64,000 nucleotides of DNA, taken from the NCBI GenBank assembly GCA_003996215.1, contig QJPP01000831.1, forward strand, positions 62,001-126,000, in the 5' to 3' direction. The DNA is from Jaltomata sinuosa. Taxonomy: Eukaryota; Streptophyta; Magnoliopsida; Solanales; Solanaceae. The notes under the pieces were generated by a model. It saw only the letters and a program-made list of their open reading frames with translations. It made no database searches and was not told where the DNA came from. The position numbers were made by a program, and so were the translations under genes. Shown piece by piece: positions 23,613-35,790 of the stretch (within the stretch, counting starts at the first letter, position 1; each line of letters starts with the position of its first letter).

Positions 23613-24701
23613 AATCGAAGATTGGGCTCATTGAGCCATTTATTAATAAAAGAGAAGTACATGAACAAATAATTGGGTTAGGTCCAATAGACCCAACTCA
23701 ACAAATAAAGAAAATAAAAAAATAAGGCTAAAGCAAAAAAGGAAATGAGGAGACAACAGACAACAAAAGGAAAAGTAAGCTGAAAAGGGTTCTCGATCCT
23801 TCTGTTTAGGAGCTCACATCACTGACGACTCATAAGAGTTCTCTTCTATCTTGTGAGTTCAACCAAAGTCTTAGAGATTGACTTTGTTTCTTTGTATGCA
23901 CACTGCTGGAAGAGCTGGATTAGACCTTTCTGATACCTCCATTGTCGTAGTTCGAGCTAGGTTCCTCCTTCATCATAGAGATGGCAGAACTGGAAATGAG
24001 ACTCAAAAATCCATTGTGTGACATGTATGCTTCCGGTTCATCCATTCTTGTTCTTGTTCCTTGCCTATTCTTGAAAAGCTACTGTTGTAGATTTTAGTAG
24101 TTGTCGTGCAATGTTGTTGCGATTCAATAGCTCTAGAGATCAGTGCACAAATCAAGCTTTTTGCATAAACCACACTTCTTGTTCATCCTCCATTAAGCTA
24201 GTAGGTCAAAACACTGTACTTTTCCCTATTGATTATCTTCGATAGGATGAGCTTCAAAGAAGCTTATACCACACATCAAAAGGAAATCTCTAGGTTCTTG
24301 TGCAGGTGCAACAACTAACCAGCTTATCATTGTTGTTTAGTGGATGTGAGGTCACTAATTACTCACTAAACTTTCTCCTATTATTCTCCCCTGAGAGAAT
24401 GAATCTCGAAGAGATTAATACCACACATCATGGGGAGAATTTTAGGGAAGAGGACCATTGAGTAACAAGCCACCAAAACATCTCTAAACCAGGGATTACC
24501 AGTTGCACTTTAACAAACAGAAGACGAGTACATTACCCAATGCCTATGCCTTAGTCTATAACCATTGTACACCTTTAAACTCTCACCAAGTGGCATGATA
24601 AATAGACTATATGAACTCATTTCCAACATTACATTAGAGTATATGTGCCTTTTAAATTTGAAGTAGTGCAAGGTAGGTGATAGTAGAAAACAGACCCGGA
24701 G
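23613..24701 (-). other. 3' UTR of the L1 LINE
   Basis: About 1.1 kb without coding signal between the RNase H stop and the A-run. This is long for a LINE 3' UTR. Confidence 0.6.
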
Positions 24702-25388
24702 TTATCTGTTGATAAGTTGAGTAAGCCTTAAGTGAGGCATACTCAACTTATCCATGTTTAAAATTTTCTTTGCTGCAGCAGGAAGATCCTGAAAATTCTC
24801 CACCAAGTATGTACCTACAAAATTAACAATCATGTTAGCAAAAAAGTCAGTCAGTGTGTTGCCTTCCCTCAGTGTGTGTTTTAACTGGATAGGGGCATCT
24901 TCCCTCATCATGTTGATAGCTTCAACCTCCTTAACTATACTCCATGGCACCTCCCAGATTCCTTCAATTATATTAATCATAGAAAGACAATCAGTTTCAA
25001 CTATTAGGGGCAATAAATTCCTTTTCATACAAAATTGAATGCCTTCTCTTATAGCAACTTCTTCAGCAACTATGTTAGTTGTATCTGGAAGGTTTCTCCC
25101 TTTTGCCCCTACAATATCTCCTTCACTATTTCTTACATAACAGGCAGCTGAACTAGGTCCAGGATTACCTTTTGATGCACCATCTGTATAACATTTGTAC
25201 CATCCATTAGGAGGATGAATCCACCTTACTGTTCTACATTTGTAACTTGGGCTCCAGCCTTCCAGAGCTTCCACAATGTGAGGCCAAGTCTTAGGTAGCT
25301 TCTGGAAGAAAGGAAAATTGGTAAAAGTGAATTTATGTATAGAGTCATTTATGTCATAAATAACCTTCTCATAAGGGTATGTCACCAT
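24702..25388 (-). pseudogene. L1 RNase H domain (RVT_3 type)
   Basis: The open segment reads CYTDGASKGNPGPSSAACYV, then AEEVAIREGIQF, then VETDCLSMINIIEG, then LREGNTLTDFFANM. The acidic residues of the RNase H D-E-D-D set appear to be present (TDGA, AEE, ETD, TDF). The domain degrades RNA in RNA/DNA hybrids. Only some plant L1 elements carry it (known biology). It ends at the natural stop at 24702. The first Met (25388) is internal, because the frame continues upstream across stops into the zf-RVT segment. Confidence 0.88.
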
Positions 25389-25580
25389 GAAGGATAATAT
25401 TTCTACTCTTCCATAGGAACCAAAGAACTATGATTGGTACTGCATCCATGACACTTTTGAATTTCTCATTACCAGGTGCATCTCTCTATTTTTGCACTAT
25501 TTGGTTGATTTGGATTAAAGATCCTTGTAGACCAGCAACATTTGCAAAGTAACTCCATACCTCTTTGGCTAATTCACCAG

Positions 25581-25940
25581 TTAGGAAAATATGTTGTGTA
25601 GTTTCAGGGGAGGGCACTGTACAACACAAGCAATTAGGATCCACAGAACTACCCATCTAGAAATGAGAGTGGTCACAGGGATCTTGATACTCCAAATCCT
25701 CCAAGCTAAGAAGCCAAATTTGAAAGGCAAACCTTTCACCCAAATTTGATTGTATTGGGGCTTCTGCTCCTTCTTGTTTCTCAACAAATCCCATGCTGAC
25801 CTCTCCTTGAATTTCCCTGTGTTTTTGAGTAACCACCATGGTCTGTCAACCAAATTCGTGGGGGTGAAGTTGCTCATTTGCACTTCAATATGATCAACTA
25901 TTTTGTCAGAAAGAACCTGCTGCAATCTTTCTATGTTCAT
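25581..25940 (-). pseudogene. L1 zf-RVT (reverse transcriptase-associated) domain
   Basis: The open segment has the usual SAWDLLRNKK...IWVKGLPFKFGFLAWRIW core of the zf-RVT domain. The following Cys-rich part is near its end. Same frame as the RNase H and RT parts. Confidence 0.85.
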
Positions 25941-26360
25941 TTATGATATGTTTTGCATCTTGTTCGCCCACTCTTCATTCAGGGTGATTCGAAACAGGGG
26001 AGTTCCAACCTTCACCAGTCATCAATTCCCTTATTTCCACCATTTCAGGTCTAATTTGACATTCTGGGTCTTGATGTAATGGACCAAGCTTGGTCTAGGT
26101 TTCATACTAGATATTACTAGAGCTTCCCCTAGGTTCCCACCAAATATGCTTTTCTAATACAACCCTCAACCCTATTATCTAACATTTGCTTCCATACTTG
26201 AGAACCTCTCTTCCATACCACTAAGGTGGGGATTTCTTTCTTACAATATTTGTTCCACATAAAGTTTGCTGGCAGAGACTTACCAGTTCTAAAATTTCAC
26301 CATAACTTTACAAAACATAGACTTGGAAACATCAAAAAGTGATTTGAAAGCTAAACCCCC

Positions 26361-28013
26361 TTATTCCTTGGGCAAACAAATATCATGCCAAGCAGCCCAA
26401 TGTTTACTTCCACTAGTTTCTTTGTTATTCCAAAAGAACCTGGCAAAAATCTTGTGTAACTCTTTTATTACATATTTGGGAGGAACAATTGACGACAAGG
26501 TGTGGATAGGGATACTTTGTAATACACTACAAATTAATGTAGCCTTACCACCATAAGATATCATCTTCCCTTTCCAAGTTTGGAGCTTATTTTTCACCTT
26601 TTTAATAAGCTCATTGTAATCACTCTTCCTTTTTTTGTCATGGGTGATAAGACACCCTAAATATGAGACATGGAATTGGCCTCTTGAAATGCCTGTACAT
26701 CTATCAACTAATCCTGTTAGTTGAGCACTAGGGTTTCGATGCATGTACCAAGCAATCTATCCTTTATTGATCATCTGTCCAGATTGATTTTCATATCTGG
26801 CCAAAACTTTTATGATTTTCCTGAGTGATATCTCATGTGTTGCTGCAAAGATAATTGTATCATCAGCATAAGCTAAGTGATTCAGATTTGCACTCCATTT
26901 AGGCATGACATATCCCACATATTGACCATCCTCAAATAAAGCATTCAAAGCTCTGGTTAACACTTCAGCACTCGAGATAAATAGAGCTGGAGATGGAGGG
27001 TCACCCTGTTTTACCCCTCTAGTGGAATGGAAAAAGCCTTGGGCCTGCCTATTCACTAATACTGATTACCAATTATTTGCTATAATCCTCCAAATGATAT
27101 GTACAAAAACCTTTAAGAAGTCCATCTTCCTTAACACTTTCATCAAATAGAACCAAGAGACCCTATCATAGGCCTTTGTCATATCAAGCTTGATGATGGT
27201 GTTGGCTGGTTTTTCCCTTTTGGTTGTATCTGAAGCAATCTCTTGAGTGAGTAATACATTTTCAATAATGTTCTTACCCATTATAAAATCTTATTGATTA
27301 GAAGAGATCAATCTTGGTAGTACTATCTCCAACCTATCTTGAACAACCCTGGATATAACTTTATTTACAATATTACTCAAGCTGATTGGTCTGAGGTATG
27401 AGAAGGTGTGGATGTCATTCTTCTTAGGCAATAAAATAAGATTAGTATAAGTGATGGATTTTGGGAGATTATTTCCTTCAAAAAAAGCAACTACCATCTT
27501 CCATAGATCAGTGCCTACTATTTCCCAACACCTCTGGTAGAATAGACTTGTGAAGCCATCAGGACCACTAGCACTGTCTCCACTAAGGTTAAAAACAACC
27601 TTTTTAACCTCTTCCATTATAGGCATAATGCAAAGAGATGCATTTTCTGCTTGTGCAATAATATGTGGTATATATCTGAGGAGAGAAAACTCAGTAGCAA
27701 CCCTTTCTTGAGAAAACTGTTTCTGATAGTACCTTAAAGCTTCATCAACTCTATGCTCTTTATCTTCCAGAAGATCACCTTGATCATTGTGAATTCTTGA
27801 CATGTGTAATCTTGTCCTTCTTCCCTTTACTAGACTATGAAAGAATCTAGTGTTTTTATCCCTTTTTTCAAACAATGTAAAGCCTGCTTTTTTGCTTCCA
27901 GTACTCATCTTCAAAGTGGAGATATTTTTTAAATTCTGCTTGTGCTCTCTACATAATTTCTCTATTCTGGCTGCTAGGATCCTCTTCAAATAGCTTCTCC
28001 TTGATCTTGACAA
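26361..28013 (-). pseudogene. L1 reverse transcriptase
   Basis: Fragments 27291-28013, 27066-27281, 26757-27056 and 26361-26744 share one frame. Motifs in order: DSASGPDGFTSLFYQRCW; LILLPKK...RPISLSN; IKLDMTKAYDRVSW; STRGVKQGDPPSPALF; LAYADDTIIF, the intact catalytic box; then YLGCLITHDKKRKSDYNELI. In-frame stops lie near 27282-27290 and 27057-27065, and others are downstream of 26361. A frameshift near 28000 separates it from the endonuclease. Confidence 0.92.
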
Positions 28014-28560
28014 TATCCTCTCTGATGATTAATGTTTGAAAATGTCACCATAAACTTCTTTGCTCCCCATGAAGTAAGGGCAATTTTTAGCTTCTTTAAT
28101 TTCTCCTTGAAGCTAAATAAAGGGTTTGTAGCAGTAGAAATAGGCCAATTCTGAGCCACCACTTGCTGGAAAGTCTCATGTTCTACCCAAGAGTTAAGAA
28201 AATTAAAAGGTTTACAAAAGGATACCTCATTTTCTTCACATCTGAGGAACATGGGTACATTTTCAAACCCTGTCCTTGAAAGATAATCAACCTTTTTGTG
28301 ATTGGACCAATTGTGAAACTCTTGGTTAATTAAGACTTTGTCAAGCCTTTCAAATATACAGTCTTCTGCAGCTCTACCATTCCACCAAGTAAAAGGACTA
28401 CCTCTGAAAAGCACTCCTGTTAGGTCACATGAACCTATACAGTTAGCAAAATCTTCTACATCTGTAGGCTGTATGGCAGTCCCTCCTAGGTTTCTCTTCC
28501 TTATTTAATACCATATTTAAATCCCCACCTATAATCCATGGAAGAGCCATAGAATTGTTT
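27986..28560 (-). pseudogene. L1 endonuclease, C-terminal part
   Basis: From about 28560 the minus strand reads a WIIGGDLN segment, typical of the LINE apurinic-type endonuclease, then after stops GSPFTWWNGRAAEDCIFERLDK (28414 downwards). The catalytic N-terminal half is absent. It overlaps the RT frame by about 28 bases because of the frameshift. Confidence 0.8.
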
Positions 28561-28596
28561 ATCTGATAAATGTTCTCCCACAAAGCCATACTTCAC

Positions 28597-31503
28597 TGTA
28601 ATGACCCTTTCGATTATCTTTGCTTTTACGCTTTATTTATACTATTAGAGCTTTTCTGTAGTGGCCTCAAGTCATTTATGGCTTGTTGGAACCGGTGGTT
28701 CGGTGCCTTGACTGTTGCCATTATGGCCGTATCCTTGTTTAGAGCTTAAACTTAGGAAATCATTGATTTTGGTCAATATTCTTGGTAAATGTGCTTGGAA
28801 TCAAATTCTGATAGTTCTGTTAGCTCTGGAGCATGGATTTTGGTCTAGATAGGCCCTTGGTCGAGGTCTGGGAGCTTTTGGTTTGGTGTTGTGTGAGTTT
28901 TTGTGTTTTCTAGCCAATTGAACTTAAAAGTTTGACTTTGGTCAATATTTGGAGAATATGGCCTCGGATGGAAATTTTGACTGCGTTGTTAGCTCCGAAA
29001 TGTCGACTTTGGGCTAGGGAGACCTTTGGTTCGGGTCATGAGGCTTCCAGACTCGTTTTAAGCCATAGGGTTCCATTTTGGAAAGTTTGGCCTAAAGTTG
29101 GTTCTTGGGTGTGGGGCCCACTTTTCATTCTATCAACCTCCTTTTGGATTTTTGTAGATTCCGTTGAGTTTGGAATGTTTTTTTTAGTCAAATAGGTCAG
29201 CTCATTTGTGTTCGTGGGACCCCAAGCTCATTTTCGGAGGTCCATTCGATCAAAATCTGCCAAGAGTGGCCTTGGCTGTTGTTGTTGCTGTCATGGCGGC
29301 TGGGGCATCGCCTAGAGCGCCCCTGCGCCTGGGCATCACGCCTGCGCGCCATACTAGGCCTTGGACTCTAGCACCCCTGCGCTTTACCCCTCGCCAGTGC
29401 GCCAGCGCGCCTGCGGCGTATGTCCGCGCCTGCGCCACATGGCTGCTGTGGCGCCTATGCTAGCCAGGATTTAAGGTGTTGGCCTGTCATTTTCCAGCTT
29501 CTCCCCTCCACTTTAAAACTCGATAAATCCTCCATTTTAGCTTTAATTTGCTCCTTTCTTTTCCCAACTCATCCCTTATCATTGGAGGATTGTTTGCTAC
29601 TGATCCGGGTGCATTCTAGGCTTCATAAATTGGTAAGTTTCTTGCTTAAATTCCGATATAAACCCATAGTTCCCTTCTTTGATTTCCTTGGATTGTGGAC
29701 TATTTATAGCACCATTCTTGGTCCGTTTCTGATAAATTTTGGGGCATGAACTCCCGGGAACACGAGGAACATTTTGGTGCTTTTCATTTCTGGCTTCGAG
29801 TTGCGAGGCCCACGGGCCTGCCGGTGACCCAAATTTCGACCCGCCTATAGTTATAGCAATATGGGTATCGTTAGTCTCATTTTAATGTGTAGTTTATATT
29901 TTTGATAGTTTGAATTCCATTTGTAGCTTCTCAGAGCGGTTTAGGCTTGGACATCGTCATACCAATGGCTTGTCATCGGACGATAGGTAGGTTACGATTT
30001 ATCCCCTCTAGACATTGCATATATAGGATAAAATTGTACTAATGGGTATCCTTGGGTTGGGTTTATAAGCTTGACACCACAGACCATGACCGCTTTTTCA
30101 TGTTCGACTCGTTTCTTTCCTTTGATGTTTGTAGTATTTATTATAGATGATGTTATTACCCTTGTGGTCCTGTGTGACCTTGTATTGACTCTGGACCATA
30201 GATGGTTGGTTATTTGGGAATTTTCTTGAGTCCTGGACATTGATATCACAATTTTACGCTGGTTATATGTGCTGTAGAGCGATTGGAGCTTGTGCAGGGC
30301 CGATAGGTTGATTGTGAGCTATTGGGCTATTGTTTGTGTTTGAGTATGTTATTTCCATGCATATAAAGTTTTTTTTGGAAAATTTTACTATAGTTTTGGC
30401 CTCGGGCCACTATTAATTGTTTCCTAAAGTTTGCATGGCCTTGGGGGCCTATTTTTGGCTGAAATGACTTTAAAATCATTTGGAACTGACCTACATGGAT
30501 CTTCTTGGGATAAAAAGAGTTAAAAGATGGGTTTTATCATAGTTTTTCCTACTATTACTAGACTCGACAGGTCTGTAGTGTTAGATTGACTTGTTACTGA
30601 TTTGAGATGACATTGAACTCGGTCGGACCAAGCATCAGATCTATTTTACTACTAACCCGGTTATGTCTGGGCGCCCTTGATGGGTTTTTTGAGACTTACT
30701 TAGTGTTTTAGATCTGGATAGAGTCTGGGAATGCATATTCGAGAGTTTGGGCTACTAGATTGGATCCGAACCCACTCCGGCTGATGATATTGAGATTGAG
30801 ATTTAGTATGTGGTCACGGACCTCCATGGACCTTGCCGATCCAGACTAGGGGATTTGGGTTGCGTGTGCCGAATGAGGGGTATACGGTGGAATTGAGGTA
30901 TACGAACAGTGTCCTTTCATGGAACTTACCTGCTGGGCCCTTTAGGCACTGAAGGAGGTACATATAGGGTTACTATTCCACTTAAGTTCCATCATGCATC
31001 ATACCATTCATTTGTGTGAGGTTCCACCCTTGTTTGCTCTTTGCTGAGTGTACGTTCTGGTAGTATGGGATGCTGGAGGCTTTGTCTTCACTTGTTTGTG
31101 TTCCTCGAGTGTATGGGCACCAATTGGGACTGTAGGTAGACTTATTATTGCTTTATCAAGATATGACTTCTTAGGTTGATTTCTTATTAAAACTGGATAT
31201 TGAGACTAGTATTATGTAGCTTGGCTTGATTATTATTCTAGTGTTTGAGCATGATATCGTGATATTTCTTTCCTCCTTCTATGTTTACTTGAGGTTACCG
31301 GTATACCGCATGTTTTCTAAAAACTTCTATATATATTGTTATTGCAAGGATCCCAAGTGCGTTACTTCTTTCTTTCACCTGTGCCTGTGATTTATATTCT
31401 AGTAGCTAGCTATGTATGTTGTTTTCTGCTTGTATTCCTTCCGTGCTAGCTTTCGTGTAGTTATTCATTGTTTTCTATGATTATTTGCTTCTATTCTTTT
31501 ATC
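28597..31503 (+). repeat. Truncated family A LTR (copy A)
   Basis: Starts TGTAATGACCC at 28597 and is collinear with 8116 onward as far as about 11030, then stops before the 3' end. It has a GC-rich cassette of GCGCC type words (about 29270-29460), then GGATTTAAGG (TATA-like) and donor-like GTAAGT at 29633. The bases before it (ttcac, 28592-28596) have no partner downstream. ORFs 28932-29749 are chance frames through LTR DNA. Confidence 0.75.
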
Positions 31504-32385
31504 AGACGGAAGTTTTGATCGCGTTGTTAACTCTGGAATGTTGACTTTACGCTGGGGGATCTTTGGTTTGGGTATCGAGGCTTCCAAACTCATTTTAGGC
31601 CACGAGGTTCCATTTTGGAATGTTTGGCCTAAAGTTAGTTCTTGGATGTGGGGCCCATTTTTCAATCTGTCGACCTCAGTTAGGATTTTTGTGGATTCCG
31701 TTGAGTCCAGAATATCATTTTTAGACAAATAGCTTAGCTCATTTGCATTCGCGGGACCTCAAACTCATTCCTGGAGGTCCGTTCGATCAAAATCTGCAAA
31801 GAGTGGCTTTGGCTGTTGCTATTGCTGTCATCGCCGCTGGGGCATAGCCTAGAGCGCGCCTGCAACAGTGTGCCTGTGCACCAGGCCAGGCCTTGGCCTC
31901 CATCACCCCTGCGCCTTCCCCCTCGCCAGCGCTCCAGTGCGCCTGCGCCCGCATGGCCACCGTGGCACTTATGCTGGCTAGTATTTAAGTTGTTGGCCTG
32001 CCATTTTCTTGTTTCTCCCCTCCACTTTAAAACTCGATAAATCCTCAATTTCAGCTCCAATTTTCTCCATTATTTTCCTAACTCATCCCTTATTGTTGGA
32101 GGATTGTGTGCTACTGATTCGGGTGCGTTCTAGGCTTTATAAATTTGTAAGTTTCTTGCTTAAATTCCGATATAAACCCATAATTCCCTTCTTTGATTTC
32201 CCTTGGATTCTGGACTGTTTATAGCACCATTCTTGGTCCATTTCTGATGAATTTTGAGGCATGAACTCCTGGGAACACAAGGAGTATTTTGGTGCTTTTC
32301 ATTTCCGACTTTTGGTTGTGGGGCCTATGGGCCCGTCGGTGACTTGAATTTTAACCCAGCTATTGTTATAGCAATATGTGCTTAT
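31504..32385 (+). repeat. Second partial family A LTR (copy B)
   Basis: Corresponds to the 28973-29865 part of copy A: 'gcgttgttaactctggaatg', GCGCC-type cassette (about 31840-31980), TATA-like GTATTTAAG near 31981, donor-like GTAAGT at 32147. It joins copy A directly at about 31503. The arrangement is a partial tandem duplication or two deleted copies brought together. Confidence 0.7.
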
Positions 32386-33415
32386 TTTTGTAGTAGATTG
32401 GAAAAGGTAATGTCTTTGAGTTATGGGATATATGAGGGTTGACGTTGCTTCCTCCTAAAAGTGGAAATTTAGAAAGAGTCGTCATCAAAGGAGGACCATC
32501 CACTATCAACAACTGGACTCCGTCGGCGCCGGGCATCTGATTAGGCAAACATAGGGTAGGTTTTAGGAGAGAGAAGAGACAACTCTGAAAAGTAGATGTT
32601 TTTTTTCTTTTTTTTTGAGTAACTTTTATCTTAAGTTTTACTTTTTTTATTTTTATTTTTAGGAGTATTTTTTTTGGAGAGAAAAGAAAAGACCTTTTGA
32701 CTTGTTTGATACTAGCAATTTAGGCATGAGCTTGAGTAGTATTTTTCTATGAGTGCTTGAGTATAAAATAAAATAGCAAATTTTTTTGACACCTACACTC
32801 ATGGTTGTGACTCTGTATGTAGCTTATTCTCATTTTGTAGTTTGCTATGAACCTGTCTATCTTCGAAGTAGAATTGATCCATCTTGATTGAGACTTGTGC
32901 CATGAGTGTTGAGAATTTCTTGTATATTTCATATTTTGCATCTAAGTCTATAACTTTCCCTGTATGTTATCGAAGCAAAATAAAAAGTGTTGCTCTGTTT
33001 AGAAGATGATAATAGGCTTTCATTGATTTGTCCTGTGAATTTTAATCTTTTCAGATATTGTTATCACTAGTTAGCCCCTTTGAGCCTGTAGCCTTTTGTT
33101 TGGTAACCGTATGTTTGCCTTGATCCTTTTATTGAATCCCTAATTTTTGCACCCTATTTCCTTGAGTACCATAGCATAGACTTTGATAAAATTGTAAATC
33201 AGAAGTAAAAGGATGATTGAGTATAAAAAGTGACCAATGATAGCTACAAAGTGATGAAAAAGCTCTCTTTAAAAGAATGTGACATGAGAAAAAATTGCTT
33301 GACAAAGAAAAATATGATTGAAACATTCTTGATATGATGACAGTACTAGTGAAAATAATTGAAGTGAGGAATCAAAAAAAATAAAGTGAAAAAATAATAG
33401 GCGATGAAGTCTAAA
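32386..33415 (+). other. Noncoding debris of Athila type
   Basis: No domain is visible in any frame. The text around 33070-33170 ('cctttgagcctgtagcc', 'aatccctaatttttgcaccc') parallels the 3' noncoding region of the Athila-like element at about 61770-61850, so it is probably the continuation of the older Athila-like remnant cut at 23609. Confidence 0.4.
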
Positions 33416-34386
33416 TGTCACAATCCGATTTCTGAGGTTGTGATGGCACCTACTATAACCCACTAGTAGGTAATCTGAACCCTTAGCCCAGAACGAGAAG
33501 TAACAGGCTAACAAGAGAAAGAGACGAATACATAATATCAAATGCTAAATACTGGGAAAACAAGCGAAACAAGCATACATAGATAGAGAGGGAAATAGTA
33601 AAATATATCAGCTAGTACAAAAGCTACTACAACATGAGTAGTACTAGACAAGAGTAAATATATATATACACAATAGTCTCTGAAATACAAAGAAGACTGA
33701 TCCCAAGGTAGATAGAGACAGATCAATTTTGAATGCCAAAAGCTCACCCTGAATCTCCGAATCCGCAACTCAGCACAAGGACAACATTAGCGGCGATAAC
33801 TCGAGCTAAGATTTGCATCAGGGAAAAAGATGAAGAAGTGTAGCATGAGTACCAAAATACGCGGTACCTAGTAGGCATCATAGGTCGGCTGAGATCAAAT
33901 AAGATAAAAGTATGGTAAAGTGTGAATATACTAAAGGGTAAGAAAGAGGGAGTCAGAATAAGGATACAAGTAATAGCTAGTCAGTACAGAGGATGAAAGT
34001 AAATAACTCAACAAGGCATAAAGTAAAGTAAAGCAAAGTAAAGCAGTCTAGATAAAATCCAGCCAAACCCCTATAAGATCGGAAGGTATAAACAATTAAA
34101 GAATAAACCTAACCGGACCCCCATAAGCTCAAAAGGTACAAACAACAACCAATATATCCAAATCGTACCCCCAAAAGCCCAGAGTATACAATAACATGCA
34201 ATACTAACTAGCAATCAAACCTAATGGGAAGATGCATGTTGAAAAGTGTCATCAAATGCAGAATGGAATGAGTGAAGTGCCCAGCACTACCGTATACTCC
34301 TCCTCCAGCCGTAGATTGCAAAGGCAGGACCCTTGGGGACTCGCAAAATTCGTATACCAATTTCGAATCATTTCTCAATGAGTATG
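33416..34386 (-). repeat. Truncated Gypsy LTR, minus orientation
   Basis: Begins tgtcacaatccgatttctga, the inverted 3' end of a family A-like LTR (compare 3364), and runs about 970 bases until the Athila-like element starts at 34387. A short (AAAGT)n-like stretch lies near 34018-34048. Confidence 0.65.
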
Positions 34387-35790
34387 TGATAAGTTGGTAA
34401 TCTACCAACTTATTGAGCCTTTATTCATGAAATTTTACCATGTTTTGATTGGATTTAGAGGTACTTATTGCCTTTATTGATGTAGATGCAGGTACTTATG
34501 ATCACAAGTATAAAACAAGGATATGTACCCAAAAGAGCTAAAAAAGAGTTGAAGTGTAAAGGTATTCAAAAGAAGAGAAGACTCTGCCGAGAGGTGCGGA
34601 CACTGTGCGACCCGCATAACGGCTGGTGCGGTTGCACCTCCCTTTGCACAGGACCCGAAGTCAGCTGAAGTCACTGGTCTGCTGAAGCAGAGCCGTGCAA
34701 TAAGCAAATGCTTGGTGCGATCGTATGTCATGCCGCATGTCGTGTCGCACGGCTCCCTAAGAGCATTTTTGTTCATTTTCATGTGATGATTTAGGAACAT
34801 TCTAAAACTCAATTTTGGCATTGTACTCAGTAGTTCTCATAGTTCTGATTGTTCAAAATAGTTTTTGAACAATTTTGCAAGTTTTTTCTCCCAAGGAAAG
34901 ATAGAGGTTTTACTCCATTCTCTTCATTTTTAACTTTGGATTGACCATTATTGTATAGTTGAGCTTGGATATTGGAAACTATCTCCATTAATGAAAGGGA
35001 ATTTAAATTACCCACTTGGTATCATCTCTTATTCCTTTAGCATGAGTGACTAGTTTCCTTGTTTAGGGGTAATTGTATGATAGATACTTCATTATTGGGT
35101 ATGGGTCTTGCTTAATTGTGTTTATAATTGCTAAATTGATATGGGTCTAGTTAATTCTCCATGTTTTAACTCTAAAATTAATGGTTGCAAATATTGATTG
35201 AAATTACTTGATTGTGTTCTTGCTTGAGAAAGAGGTTCATAATTTCGAATGAGAATTCACTAGTGGGTACTTGGGATTTCCATTTAGATTAAGGCTAGAA
35301 ATAACTCAATTCACCGGAAAACACCCATTTAAGAGTCTACGCTAGAGATTGCGTGACTTCCCCAAGATTGTATTGGTTAGTTGATGTTGAAACCATGGTG
35401 CTTGAACAAAGACCATCAGATAAATGTTTGCGAGATCGAATGAATAGCATTCATGACTAAAACCAATGCTACTCATATTGTTTATTAAGAATTCGCATAA
35501 TTAAGCAAGTATCTTAACCATGTTTAAGTTCCATCAGAAATATACCCCTAGTCGTCCTCTCTCTTGATACAAACCCGTGTTTACTTTCTTATTTTGTTTG
35601 AATTGCGATTGTGGCAGATTCTCAATTCCCTGATTTCTCCTATTTTACTTTTCATATTGTTTGAACGATTACTCTATTGGTGATTGATATACGACAATCT
35701 TATAAATGACTCTACCATTCTCTGTGGGATCGACCCCGACTCCCATCGGGAATATAAATTTTATTTTGCTCTGACGATCGCTATCACCTC

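Larger units (their letters stand above)
23610..28596 (-). mobile_element. L1-type LINE with RNase H domain (5' incomplete)
   Basis: Minus-strand order: endonuclease C-terminal part, reverse transcriptase, zf-RVT, RNase H, then about 1.1 kb of 3' UTR ending in a short A-run (T-run on the plus strand near 23600-23612) preceded by 'gtacttctcttttattaata', a usual plant L1 end. The fragments from 28013 down to 24702 stay in one frame, broken only by stops, so few indels have occurred. The N-terminal endonuclease and ORF1 are missing because family A LTR sequence starts at 28597. Whether this is 5' truncation or a later deletion is not decidable here. Confidence 0.9.

Noticed and set aside
29206..29463. 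GC-rich stretch that could be a host CpG-island promoter with an Ala/Arg-rich ORF
   Set aside because: It is the cassette of a family A LTR, repeated in copy B at 31840-31980, and the ORF is open on both strands because of base composition.
32386..33415. Possible host gene between repeats
   Set aside because: No frame gives a plausible protein, no splice-and-ORF structure was found, and parts resemble the Athila 3' noncoding region.
34387..35790. Stand-alone solo LTR
   Set aside because: Removing the family C element joins it to 45616-45639 and the primer site, and the partner LTR starts at 62851, so it is the 5' LTR of a larger element.
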